DNA of 23,443 nucleotides from Micavibrio sp. UBA7689 (GCA_002482805.1 DLGR01000024.1:21959-45401), one strand, 5' to 3'. Shown: positions 7,967 through 15,258, counted from the stretch's first letter. Notes: generated by a model from the sequence alone, not told the origin. Translations and numbers: made by a program.

Positions 7967-9178
7967 ATGAAGATCAATATGTTCCACGCCCGTACGATCA
8001 TTGCAGGAGGCGCGTTCACCGCCGTACTTCTGGCCAGCAGCGCAGGTTTCGCACAGGTCGATATGAAAAAGCGCCCGTCCTTGGTTATTACCAACCAGTC
8101 GATGGCAGGCAACACCGCCACCTCTTCCCCCATTTATAATGGCCCCGTGAAAACGCCGGATATTACGGCCGCACAGGTCAATAGCGGCGCGTATTTCCAG
8201 CCGACGCAAACGATTGTCGCGGAAAAAGTCAGTGAATTGAAATCAGACCTGATGGGGCTGCAAAGCCGCGTCAACAACCTCGCCAGCCAATTGAAAGCGA
8301 TGCAGGCTCGCAGCGCATCCATGGCGGGCGAATACAACGCATCGGTCGCCACCATCAACACGCAATTGCAAAGCGGCACGACGCCCGGCAACCCGCGTCT
8401 CGTGCAAAAACTGCAAACCGCGCAAGGCAATCTTGACCGTATGTCGCAAAACGTTGCCGATCTGAACGCAATGGCCGTAGAAGCCGCGAACGCCGCATCG
8501 ATGGGTTCTTTCCTGCTCGAAGCCTGCCGTTCCGCCTACGGTTTGTCAGGCGCCGTTGAAGAAGACCACGCAGCGCTCGCGCAGGTCGAAGACCAAGTGA
8601 ACAACACGATCGTCACGATCGACCGCGTGTTGAACGAAGTGAATGACGATATCACGCGCACAGCCGCCTATCTGTCGGCAGAACGCAGCAACATCAGAAC
8701 GCTTTCGCTCGCTGTCACGAACGGTGATTACTATGGCGCGTCTTTGGCGTCCCGTCCGTTCTCGTCCGCGCCTCCTTCCACATTGATGCAGCCCGCAAGC
8801 TACGCGCCAAGCGCCGGCATCTCCGCAGGCCCCGGCCCAGCACCGCTGACGCCTGTTGCGGCCGTACCGCTGTCCAATCCGCGTCCGCTGGTCAAAATCA
8901 AATTCGATCAACCCAATGTTGAATACGAACAAGCCGTTTACATGGCCGTCAACGAAGCGATGCAGAAATATCCGAATGCACGTTTTGAATTGATCGCCGT
9001 CAATCCGTCCGCAGGCAACGCGGCACAGGTTGCCATCGAAAGCACCCGCGCCCGCCGCAATGCGGAAACGGTTCTGCGCTCGCTTTCCCAAATGGGCATA
9101 GACGTGAACAAGATCGATCTTTCCACGCTGCAAAGCGCAGAAGCCAGAACGAACGAAGTTCACATCTACATCCGGTAA
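7967..9178 (+). CDS. Exported coiled-coil protein with OmpA-like C-terminal domain
   Basis: I do not recognise this 403-residue protein as a named gene. Residues 1-29 form a signal peptide (hydrophobic core about 10-25, cleavage after SAGFA). A long alpha-helical, coiled-coil-prone region runs from about 82 to 245 with a single Cys187. A Pro/Ser/Ala-rich linker follows (260-305). The C-terminal 100 residues have an OmpA/MotB-like pattern of strand, helix, strand and an Arg/Ala-rich helix (ARRNAETVLRSLSQMGID, 362-379), ending in a strand NEVHIYIR. That suggests periplasmic peptidoglycan contact, but the residues that normally bind peptidoglycan are not clearly present. I chose the ATG at 7967 because the frame upstream (from 7838) adds 43 residues before the signal peptide. 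A -35-like TTGACT lies at 7883-7888 but lacks a good -10. The next gene starts 6 bases later, so the two probably act together. Confidence 0.8.
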   Translation: MKINMFHARTIIAGGAFTAVLLASSAGFAQVDMKKRPSLVITNQSMAGNTATSSPIYNGPVKTPDITAAQVNSGAYFQPTQTIVAEKVSELKSDLMGLQSRVNNLASQLKAMQARSASMAGEYNASVATINTQLQSGTTPGNPRLVQKLQTAQGNLDRMSQNVADLNAMAVEAANAASMGSFLLEACRSAYGLSGAVEEDHAALAQVEDQVNNTIVTIDRVLNEVNDDITRTAAYLSAERSNIRTLSLAVTNGDYYGASLASRPFSSAPPSTLMQPASYAPSAGISAGPGPAPLTPVAAVPLSNPRPLVKIKFDQPNVEYEQAVYMAVNEAMQKYPNARFELIAVNPSAGNAAQVAIESTRARRNAETVLRSLSQMGIDVNKIDLSTLQSAEARTNEVHIYIR

Positions 9179-9184
9179 TTTTAC

Positions 9185-10153
9185 GTGCATGCATCACGGC
9201 GCATCCTGATCGGAATAATCGCTGTTCTGATCGTCGGCGCAGGCCTTGCTACCGGCACCTATCTTTCCCGGGAAAATACGGTCACACAGACCACAGCTCC
9301 CGCCTCCGAAAAGATCGAGCCCAATTTCACCACCTATGACATCAGCCCGGCGAGCCGAGGCGCAGTCATTATCACCGTCGATGTCGCATTAAATGTCACG
9401 GATGACATGGGCTACGCCACTCTCACACAACAAGAAGCTGCGGAAGTCAAAACCGGCCAAAGGGTTTTGCTCTACAACACGCACGGCGACATATTGGGAA
9501 AGTTCGGCGCGGTGGAAACGGTTACGGTTGATCCAGCGAACGGGCATGTCAACATCACAATCAAACCCGATAAAGACAAAGCCGTGCCCAACGATCTTGT
9601 GACAAGGGGCAAAATTATTACAGGGGACATATCCAACGCGCCGCGCCTCCCCCTCGCGGCGCTTGTAGAAAAAGATGGCACGCCACACATTTGGGAAGTC
9701 TCAGCCAACGAAGATGGAACCAACAGCGCATATTTCAAACCTGCAGATGTTGTCCGTAAAACAGATAGCTTTATCGTTATCAACGAAGATCCCAATAGTT
9801 CGAATATGTTTGTTTTGAATCCCGACAGCGCTTTGCGTGATGGGCAAGCCATTAATGTGAAGAAAATTTTATATGCCGGACCTGAACTGACCGAAGAAGG
9901 TCGCGTCATGGTCATGATCAAAAAGCGCCAGCGCATTCTAGTTGAAGAAAACACCAAGTCGTTTCTGCGCATGAGCACGCCTGTGATTTCCCAACCTCTT
10001 CCGACGATCAACAGCTGTAACCCACACGCAAAAATTACGACCGATTTCATCAATAAAATCAAAAACATTTCTGTCCAAGAAGAAATAAAACGCAGAGCGG
10101 CGCGCCGTGAAGCCAAGCAAGAAATGAAAAAAGAAAAACAAGAGTCAGAATAA
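9185..10153 (+). CDS. Membrane-anchored protein resembling the beta-barrel part of an RND/HlyD adaptor
   Basis: This 322-residue protein has one N-terminal transmembrane anchor (about 6-27) and an otherwise periplasmic chain. Residues about 60-230 follow the pattern of the beta-barrel and membrane-proximal domains of membrane fusion proteins: VKTGQRVLLY, a long strand pair around VDPANGHVNITI, RLPLAALVEKDGTPHIWEV, and SALRDGQAINV. The lipoyl domain and alpha-hairpin that normally precede these are absent; nothing before residue 60 could hold them. The last 35 residues form a strongly charged Lys/Glu/Arg helix. The start is GTG at 9185, because the first in-frame ATG would remove the anchor. 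No good ribosome-binding site is visible, but the stop of the upstream coiled-coil gene is only 6 bases away. Its stop lies one base from the 3' end of tRNA-Arg(CCT). Function is unknown; adaptor kinship is a moderate inference. Confidence 0.7.
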   Translation: MHASRRILIGIIAVLIVGAGLATGTYLSRENTVTQTTAPASEKIEPNFTTYDISPASRGAVIITVDVALNVTDDMGYATLTQQEAAEVKTGQRVLLYNTHGDILGKFGAVETVTVDPANGHVNITIKPDKDKAVPNDLVTRGKIITGDISNAPRLPLAALVEKDGTPHIWEVSANEDGTNSAYFKPADVVRKTDSFIVINEDPNSSNMFVLNPDSALRDGQAINVKKILYAGPELTEEGRVMVMIKKRQRILVEENTKSFLRMSTPVISQPLPTINSCNPHAKITTDFINKIKNISVQEEIKRRAARREAKQEMKKEKQESE

Positions 10154-10154
10154 T

Positions 10155-10231
10155 TGGCGTTCCCGGCGGGAGTCGAACCCACGGCCCCAGAATTAGGAAT
10201 TCTGTGCTCTATCCTGCTGAGCTACGGGAAC
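10155..10231 (-). tRNA. tRNA-Arg (anticodon CCT)
   Basis: A complete 77-base tRNA on the minus strand. The acceptor stem GTTCCCG/CGGGAAC is followed by discriminator G and an encoded CCA (10155-10157). The anticodon stem CAGAA/TTCTG holds loop TTCCTAA with anticodon CCT (plus-strand AGG at 10195-10197), and the T-arm contains GGTTCGACTCC. It reads the rare AGG arginine codon. A hairpin (TACATCA/TGATGTA, 10247-10265) lies just upstream, leaving little room for a separate promoter. Confidence 0.97.
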
Positions 10232-10272
10232 ACCGAAAGGCCGTTTTACATCAGAGCGTGATGTACCAAAAG

Positions 10273-10305
10273 AAAAAGCTCTCCTGTGGGGTGGGAGAGC
10301 TTTTT
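10273..10305 (-). terminator. Strong intrinsic terminator
   Basis: A perfect 12-bp stem (10273-10284 with 10294-10305) encloses a 9-base loop. In minus orientation the hairpin ends GGAGAGC and runs into TTTTTCTTTT, a good U-tract. In plus orientation only five Ts follow. It is therefore best read as ending a minus-strand transcript just before tRNA-Arg(CCT), though it could work on both strands. The nearest minus-strand gene stop is over 200 bases away, which points to a separate RNA between them. Confidence 0.85.
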
Positions 10306-10414
10306 GAAGGAGCTTGGTTATATCTGTGTGGGGAGTATAACCTTCTATTTTGTTCTTAGCTTTATGACTGTGTGGGTCCTTAGCAATGATGAATATATGC
10401 CATAGGAATTCCGG
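10273..10414 (-). ncRNA. Candidate small RNA with repeated C-rich loops
   Basis: The 289-base gap at 10232-10520 has no open reading frame worth calling. On the minus strand a promoter-like element (10421-10449) would start a transcript near 10414 that ends at the terminator at 10273, about 140 bases long. Within it the motif CCCACACAG occurs at 10368-10376, is extended to CCCCACACAG at 10324-10333, and occurs as CCCCACAG at 10284-10291, at intervals of 44 and 40 bases. The second copy sits in the 13-base loop of a 7-bp stem (10316-10322 with 10336-10342), and the third overlaps the terminator loop. C-rich loops of this kind are typical of small RNAs that pair with ribosome-binding sites in Alphaproteobacteria. 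I recognise no named RNA family; existence and boundaries are inferred. Confidence 0.42.
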
Positions 10415-10420
10415 CCTGTA

Positions 10421-10449
10421 AATATAAAGTTTGAAAAAAACGATGATAA
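10421..10449 (-). promoter_or_regulatory. Putative sigma-70-type promoter for the small RNA
   Basis: On the minus strand TTATCA (10444-10449) lies 17 bases before TATATT (10421-10426). They match the sigma-70 consensus at 4 and 5 of 6 positions with ideal spacing, and the flanks are AT-rich. Transcription would begin near 10414 and reach the terminator at 10273. AT-rich DNA gives chance matches, so this depends on the RNA being real. Confidence 0.38.
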
Positions 10450-10520
10450 AGTTATATTTTTATTAAGTTATGAAGAGAAATAGAGCTTTTTGAAACAAAA
10501 TTACAAGAATTGGCCAATCC

Positions 10521-10991
10521 TTAAAATCCTTGTTCGCTCCTTATGAGCTTTAAAAGCCTTTCACAACCCGCATCTATCAGGTCATAGACATCCTCAAAGC
10601 CCTTTTGGCCCCCGTAGTAGGGATCGGGCACTTCTTTAGGATGCTCCAAGAACAGGCTGAGCTTGCCGCGCCCTTTTGCATGGCGGGCCATGATGCCGTA
10701 ATGGCCGCTGTCCATGGCCAGTATGTAATGGAAATCTTCTAGATCGGCGGGATCGAATTTGCGCGCGCGCAAACCCCGCATATCCACGCCTCGCGCCAGC
10801 GCCGTCGCCACCGTGCGTTGGTCGGGTGGCTCACCCACGTGATAGCCATGCGTCCCTGCTGAATCGATATGAAAGAAATCCAATAACCCCGCCTTTTCCA
10901 CCTTACGCGTAAATAATGCTTCGGCCGTAGGCGAACGACAGATATTTCCGGTGCAGACAAATAAAACTGCGATGCGTTCTTTTTCGTTCAT
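10521..10991 (-). CDS. Low-molecular-weight protein tyrosine phosphatase
   Basis: This 156-residue cytosolic phosphatase removes phosphate from phosphotyrosine through a cysteinyl-phosphate intermediate. The P-loop VCTGNICRS gives the CX5R signature with nucleophile Cys13 and Arg19. The general acid is Asp123 in VPDPYYGG, followed by the usual tyrosine pair. SAGTHGYHVGEPPD (44-57) is the typical substrate-loop segment. Length is normal. In bacteria such enzymes often partner a tyrosine kinase in capsule export, but no kinase or capsule gene is in this window, so the target is unknown. The start ATG at 10991 leaves a 38-base gap to the stop of the upstream membrane-protein gene on the same strand; the two could be co-transcribed. 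No terminator follows directly, and the nearest one lies 216 bases on. Confidence 0.94.
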   Translation of the reverse strand: MNEKERIAVLFVCTGNICRSPTAEALFTRKVEKAGLLDFFHIDSAGTHGYHVGEPPDQRTVATALARGVDMRGLRARKFDPADLEDFHYILAMDSGHYGIMARHAKGRGKLSLFLEHPKEVPDPYYGGQKGFEDVYDLIDAGCERLLKLIRSEQGF

Positions 10992-11029
10992 GGTGAATGG
11001 TAGCAGAAGAAACGCTGACTGATAATTAT

Positions 11030-12019
11030 TTAGGCGGAAGGCGCCGGTGCGGGCGCGGGATTTGCAGAAGGAAACGCCGTTTGTTTCTCCACATACGTAA
11101 GCATCTCTTCTACTTTTTCCGCGGTGATATGCCCGTAAGCAACAAAGCTTTTATGCAGCGCCTCACGTGCGACCTCAATTTCCATTTTTTGGAAATGCGC
11201 GTACATGCGTTTCCCCAGCAATGCAGGCCCTTCTAGTGACTTATTCAGGGTTTCTACCAACATATTTTGTAAGTCTTCCACAATGTCTTTGCCTTTGGTT
11301 GTTTCTACAAAGCCATGCTTGTTAAGGACCTGATGCACATAACCTTGATCGTCCTGTTTAAGGATGTTGGTAGGAACAGACCACTTGCCATCTTCCCCGC
11401 GCACGCGGTTTTCACGGATGAATTCACCGACCTCGGTGATATTTTTCATCATATGCAGTCCTATCGCAGGGGCTAAAACAGCTACCGCTGCCGCCGTTAC
11501 AATCGGCGCCTCCATGTGAAAACCGGAAGACGAGGCAGAAACCTCCAGTCCTTTTTGGGTAGCGAGAATCCCGCCACCGGCAGCCGCAAAATACAAAGGA
11601 AGGACCAACCTGTTCCCATCCACTTTGTAAGTCAGGCCGCGCGCAAAATCGCCCATGCTTTGCTTAAGTTGTGATACGAGGGGTTGCGCCGTGCCCTTTT
11701 CGCGCAATTCCCTCCCTCTTTCAATGTGACCTTGTATCGACATGGCCGTTGCGGTGGATGTGCTGACACCCATAAGGGCCAACAAAGATTGCGTGCTCGC
11801 ATGCGCATGGGGACTTACCGCTTCCCGCAAAGGTCCCACATCATGGATTCCTGCCAATGTAAGCGCGGCGGTAACGGCCGCGACAGGCATAGCCGTCAGG
11901 TAGAAAACGGTCGAAAGCGGTTTACGCGCCAAATTGCTGGCAAAGCCACAGGCAAAATCTCTCGACGCCTGCGCGAAGGACCCGTTCAGATCAGCTTTTT
12001 CAACTACACTCTTATCCAT
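11030..12019 (-). CDS. Hypothetical membrane protein with internal duplication
   Basis: I do not recognise this 329-residue protein. Hydrophobic segments lie at about 36-57, 76-93, 138-154 and 170-190. Two halves look like copies of one unit: DFACGFASNL at 21-30 matches DFARGLTYKV at 124-133, each followed by a small-residue hydrophobic pair. A charged helix ends each unit (IQGHIERGRELREKG, 95-109; MKNITEVGEFIRENR, 191-205). The rest (about 206-310) is predicted soluble and helical, with an Ala/Pro tail. It has no signal peptide, so the first helix would act as an anchor. It is the upstream neighbour of the phosphatase gene and diverges from olsB across 197 bases that also serve olsB. In that gap I see AT-rich sequence near 12030-12060 but no convincing promoter pair. 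Function unknown. Confidence 0.75.
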   Translation of the reverse strand: MDKSVVEKADLNGSFAQASRDFACGFASNLARKPLSTVFYLTAMPVAAVTAALTLAGIHDVGPLREAVSPHAHASTQSLLALMGVSTSTATAMSIQGHIERGRELREKGTAQPLVSQLKQSMGDFARGLTYKVDGNRLVLPLYFAAAGGGILATQKGLEVSASSSGFHMEAPIVTAAAVAVLAPAIGLHMMKNITEVGEFIRENRVRGEDGKWSVPTNILKQDDQGYVHQVLNKHGFVETTKGKDIVEDLQNMLVETLNKSLEGPALLGKRMYAHFQKMEIEVAREALHKSFVAYGHITAEKVEEMLTYVEKQTAFPSANPAPAPAPSA

Positions 12020-12216
12020 GGTCCGAAATATAAAGATTAAATTAATTATGTCAATAAATAAGTGCCGACGCTATTCCCTTTACCCTGCCCCTTTTTGTCT
12101 ATAGATAACACCCCTGAATATGAAGAAAGAGCTTGGCCTGACATGGGCGTAAGGGCATCATCGTTGCACCACAGCATACGACTCATGCACACCCAACAGA
12201 CCTACCCCGAGTGGTC

Positions 12217-13056
12217 ATGGAAATACTTGAAAAACCGATAGAAGACATCATTACCGTCCGCCTTGTGAAAAACAAGGAGGAGGTCGAGGCTTCTCAACGC
12301 CTTCGCTATAAAGTCTTCTACGAAGAACAGCATGCCGTTCCCAGCGCCGAAATGGCCGCTAAAAAAATGGACTTCGATGAATATGACGATGTCATGGACC
12401 ATCTGGTTGTGGTCGATGAAAGACTGCCCATGGGGCAACACATTGTAGGTAGCTATCGTGTTATGCGCCGTGAAGTGGCCGACAAGTTCGGCAAGTTCTA
12501 TTCCGATTCCGAATTCGATATCCAACCCCTACTCACAACCGGCGCGGAAGTTCTGGAACTGGGACGTTCCTGTGTTTTGGAACCGTACCGGACACGCTCC
12601 GTGCTTCAAAAACTCTGGGGCGGAATAGCGCATTACGTGGCCGAACATAAAATCGGCCTGATGTTCGGTTGCGCCTGCCTGGAAGGTAATGACATTTCCA
12701 AGATCGCCGACCAGCTTTCCTATTTATATCACTACCATCTGGCGCCGCCCGCGCTGCGCGTACGCGCCGTTGAATCCCGTTACGTGGATATGAACATCGT
12801 TCCCAAGGAAGAGCTAAACGTTAAGCAAATCTTCCAGAACCTGCCGCCCATTATCAAAGGCTATCTTCGCCTCGGGGCGAGCGTCGGTGACGGAGCGATC
12901 ATCGATTATCAGTTCAATTCGACGGATGTGTGCATCATTGTACCCACCCACCTGATCACCGATAAGTACTTCAAGCATTACCAACGCATCACAAACAATG
13001 CGATTACGATTGACGATAATTTCGCGGATCGCATGCGCTCGACCAAAAGCGCATAA
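12217..13056 (+). CDS. olsB: OlsB-type L-ornithine N(alpha)-acyltransferase (GNAT-fold, PF13444-like)
   Basis: OlsB transfers a 3-hydroxyacyl chain from acyl carrier protein to the alpha-amino group of ornithine, giving lyso-ornithine lipid, the first step in making phosphorus-free membrane lipids. The 279-residue protein has the N-acyltransferase pattern near its start (RLRYKVFYEEQHA), GSYRVMRR, and the core LELGRSCVLEPYR, followed by MFGCACLEG and RAVESRYVDM, all usual in this family. The identification is strengthened by the next gene, a lysophospholipid-type acyltransferase in the place of olsA, only 2 bases downstream. I chose ATG 12217 over an in-frame GTG at 12211, because a GAG lies 5 bases before the ATG and nothing precedes the GTG. 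A related N-acyl amino acid synthase of the same fold cannot be fully excluded. Confidence 0.82.
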   Translation: MEILEKPIEDIITVRLVKNKEEVEASQRLRYKVFYEEQHAVPSAEMAAKKMDFDEYDDVMDHLVVVDERLPMGQHIVGSYRVMRREVADKFGKFYSDSEFDIQPLLTTGAEVLELGRSCVLEPYRTRSVLQKLWGGIAHYVAEHKIGLMFGCACLEGNDISKIADQLSYLYHYHLAPPALRVRAVESRYVDMNIVPKEELNVKQIFQNLPPIIKGYLRLGASVGDGAIIDYQFNSTDVCIIVPTHLITDKYFKHYQRITNNAITIDDNFADRMRSTKSA

Positions 13057-13058
13057 GC

Positions 13059-13892
13059 ATGCGTTCGCTGGTAGCCTTTCTCAAAATCCTGACCTTCGTT
13101 TTGACCAGCCTCATCACCATCGTGATCCAGAGCACGACCATGCTCTTTACGAAGGGGCCGTTCATGCTCAAATATCCACGGGCCTATTATGGATTTCTGT
13201 GCCGTGTGTTCGGATTGAAAGTCATTGTTGAGGGAAACATTTGTACCGCCCCCGGCGTTGTATATATGGGAAACCATATTTCTTATCTGGATATCATCTC
13301 GATGGGCAGTATCGTGAAGGGTTCGTTCGTTGCCAAAAAAGATATCGAAAACTGGCCGTTTTTCGGCTTGATGGCCAAGCAACAGCGCACCGTGTTTATC
13401 AGCCGTGATCCAAAACATGCGGCGCAAGAAACGCAAATGCTTCTCGATCGACTAGAGGAGCCCCTCCCCTTGATGATTTTTCCGGAGGGAACATCATCAA
13501 ACGGAAAGCAAATTCTTCCATTTAAAACAGCATTTTTTGAAATTTTTTTAAACCGAAATTTTATGATTCAACCATTCACGTTTTCCATCATGGATGTGGA
13601 CGGTCATACGACCATTTCCGATGCTTTGAGGGATGAGTATACGTGGCATGGCGACATGCACCTCGTTCCATGTTTGTGGAATTTTTCCAAGAAGAAAGGC
13701 GCAATTGTTAAGATTGCATTTCAACAACCTATTTTATCCTCTTCTTTTACTGATAGAAAACAGCTTTGCGCCGCCGTTTATGAGGGCGTGGTGAAAGGGC
13801 TTGATTTATCATCTTCCCCGCCTTACGGTCACAGCCTTCCCAACGCGGAAGATGAACAGCAGCCACGGAGACAGCATGCAAATCACGCCTGA
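13059..13892 (+). CDS. olsA: OlsA-type lyso-ornithine lipid O-acyltransferase (PlsC/LPLAT family)
   Basis: This 277-residue acyltransferase would add the second fatty acid to lyso-ornithine lipid at the inner membrane; the same family includes PlsC, which acylates lysophosphatidic acid. The catalytic HX4D motif is NHISYLD (73-79), and the substrate-binding motif FPEGTSS follows at about 141-147. A hydrophobic N-terminal segment (about 8-30) anchors the protein. It begins 2 bases after the olsB stop, so translation is probably coupled. The OlsA assignment over PlsC rests on this pairing. The C-terminal 30 residues are hydrophilic and overlap the start of the next gene by 17 bases. An AT-rich patch with runs of six and seven T or A lies at about 13520-13562, but the reading frame is intact there. 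Confidence 0.83.
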   Translation: MRSLVAFLKILTFVLTSLITIVIQSTTMLFTKGPFMLKYPRAYYGFLCRVFGLKVIVEGNICTAPGVVYMGNHISYLDIISMGSIVKGSFVAKKDIENWPFFGLMAKQQRTVFISRDPKHAAQETQMLLDRLEEPLPLMIFPEGTSSNGKQILPFKTAFFEIFLNRNFMIQPFTFSIMDVDGHTTISDALRDEYTWHGDMHLVPCLWNFSKKKGAIVKIAFQQPILSSSFTDRKQLCAAVYEGVVKGLDLSSSPPYGHSLPNAEDEQQPRRQHANHA

Positions 13893-14094
13893 TGAAATGA
13901 TCAAAGTTCAAGACTATCTGCGCCGCACTTTCGGCAACGAGAAGATCGGCGTAAAGCCCCGTGCACAAGCGGCCGATTCCATCGAGATTCTGCTTAACGG
14001 CGAGTTCCTCGGCCTTTGCTATAAAAACGAAGAAGACGGCGAAACGTCGTTCGACTTCAACATGTCCATCCTAGACATCGATCTCGAAGGCTAA
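13876..14094 (+). CDS. DUF3126 family small protein
   Basis: This 72-residue acidic cytosolic protein has the features of the DUF3126 family as I know it from Alphaproteobacteria: DEMIKVQDYLRRTFGN near the start, a GEFLGL strand, and an EEDGETSFDFNMSILDIDLE end. No function is established. The start at 13876 is set by a clear GGAG five bases upstream; the frame upstream of it lies inside olsA and lacks support. The gene overlaps the last 17 bases of olsA in another frame, so it belongs to the same transcript, though whether it has anything to do with ornithine lipids is unknown. The next gene starts 50 bases on with no visible terminator between. Confidence 0.88.
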   Translation: MQITPDEMIKVQDYLRRTFGNEKIGVKPRAQAADSIEILLNGEFLGLCYKNEEDGETSFDFNMSILDIDLEG

Positions 14095-14144
14095 AGTTAC
14101 CTAAGGCTTTGCGCTACGTGCGATCCGCCTGATAGAATGCAGGC

Positions 14145-14588
14145 ATGATTTTCCGCGCCCTTTTCCTTGTGTTCATAACGATCGCCTTTCCGGCCATGGC
14201 TGCGGAACCGCTCTATTTTCACAAAGGCATCAAAGACATTCGGGAGGAACAGGTTATCGCGGACCTCACGGCGCAAAATAACCTCCTTCCCGATGTGGCA
14301 CTTGAAATGGCCCGCTTCGATCTGAACGGCGACGGCGTAGTGGAATGGATCATCCGCCAAAATCCCACACCCACCTGCGCAGCCGAATCCGCGTGCCGTT
14401 TCACCGTCGCCGGATTGCGGGAGAAAAAGCCGTTTGTTCTGGGCGCGTTCAGCGCTGGAAAAGTCGGGATTTCCTCCGAAAAGCTGTATGGGGTCCGCAA
14501 GCTCTTGGTCTATAATAAAAAAAACGATGATTTCGCGTATTCCGAGTATGTCTGGGACCCGCATAAAGGGCACTTTACGCCCGAATGA
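14145..14588 (+). CDS. Small exported protein with LNGD loop and CX5C (paralogue 1)
   Basis: I do not recognise this 147-residue protein. A signal peptide covers residues 1-19 (cleavage after AMA). The mature part has a calcium-loop-like DLNGDGVVEWII (59-70), a cysteine pair spaced CX5C (Cys78, Cys84), then LREKKPFVLG and a final YVWDPHKGHF. The same elements in the same order occur in the next gene, so the two are tandem paralogues. One DxNxD-type loop without a partner hand is weak evidence for calcium binding. The two cysteines could form a disulfide in the periplasm or outside. It is the first of four consecutive genes for exported proteins. Only a short AGG lies next to the start codon, but the signal peptide supports this start. 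Confidence 0.78.
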   Translation: MIFRALFLVFITIAFPAMAAEPLYFHKGIKDIREEQVIADLTAQNNLLPDVALEMARFDLNGDGVVEWIIRQNPTPTCAAESACRFTVAGLREKKPFVLGAFSAGKVGISSEKLYGVRKLLVYNKKNDDFAYSEYVWDPHKGHFTPE

Positions 14589-14662
14589 CCAACTTTTGCG
14601 CTCCCGCGGTTAAAAAGCTTATTATTAAGAAGGCAGGACATTTTGACGAAGGGGCTATTTTC

Positions 14663-15253
14663 ATGACGTTGCGCGTTCTCACAAACGCCCTGTGCGGCGC
14701 TTTGCTGACCGTGATTTTCGCGATCCCCGCCCATGCCCAAAACAAAAAAAACGAACAAAAGGTTAATCTAAAACCTTACGTCCAAAATCTCGAATATGTA
14801 TTTCACCAAAGCGATTATTTCAGCATTTCATATAACCTCGCGCATGAAGCGATGAAGGAAACCTATAAAGACGGCGTGGACAGCAATCCGCTGATAGGCA
14901 TCGCTGAAACCAATTTGAACGGCGATGAATATCCCGAAATTATCAGCTTCCCCACCGAAGAAGAATTTCAAACAGGCGCGTATTGCAAGAAAAACGATCT
15001 TTGCCCGCATTACATTCTTCAAGTGCGTGACAAGGAAGTTCATAAACTCGGCATCATTTACACGAACTCGCTGGATTCAGGCGACCAGGCCGTAAACGGA
15101 TATTGGACTTTGCGCGCTTACAACAAAGAATATGAAGGCAAAAAAGATTACGATGTATATGTTTACGATCCGAAAAAGGATCAATTCATTTTTGCCAATA
15201 CGGTGACCGAGAACCCGGCAGTACCACAGAAAAAAGATAACCGGAAAAATTAA
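14663..15253 (+). CDS. Small exported protein with LNGD loop and CX5C (paralogue 2)
   Basis: This 196-residue protein is a longer paralogue of the gene just upstream. Signal peptide 1-25 ends AHA-Q. The shared elements are NLNGDEYPEII (84-94), the CX5C pair (Cys108, Cys114), VRDKEVHKLG, RAYNKE and YVYDPKKDQF (167-176). It differs by an extra N-terminal helix-rich part (30-75) and a Lys-rich, probably disordered tail. I chose the ATG at 14663 because it starts a clean signal peptide and has GGGG nine bases upstream. The frame is open back to an ATG at 14585 that overlaps the previous stop by ATGA, but the extra 26 residues would spoil the signal peptide. Function unknown; the next gene, an M23 peptidase, begins 5 bases after its stop, so co-expression is likely. 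Confidence 0.78.
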   Translation: MTLRVLTNALCGALLTVIFAIPAHAQNKKNEQKVNLKPYVQNLEYVFHQSDYFSISYNLAHEAMKETYKDGVDSNPLIGIAETNLNGDEYPEIISFPTEEEFQTGAYCKKNDLCPHYILQVRDKEVHKLGIIYTNSLDSGDQAVNGYWTLRAYNKEYEGKKDYDVYVYDPKKDQFIFANTVTENPAVPQKKDNRKN

Positions 15254-15258
15254 CAAGA

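Noticed and set aside
7685..10231. A genomic island between two tRNA-Arg genes
   Set aside because: tRNA genes often serve as integration sites, but I find no repeat of either tRNA 3' end, no integrase and no clear shift in base use in the two genes between them.
12120..12152. Ten-codon open frame (MKKELGLTWA) upstream of olsB as a leader peptide
   Set aside because: No ribosome-binding site precedes it, no attenuator-like hairpins follow, and short frames like this are expected by chance.
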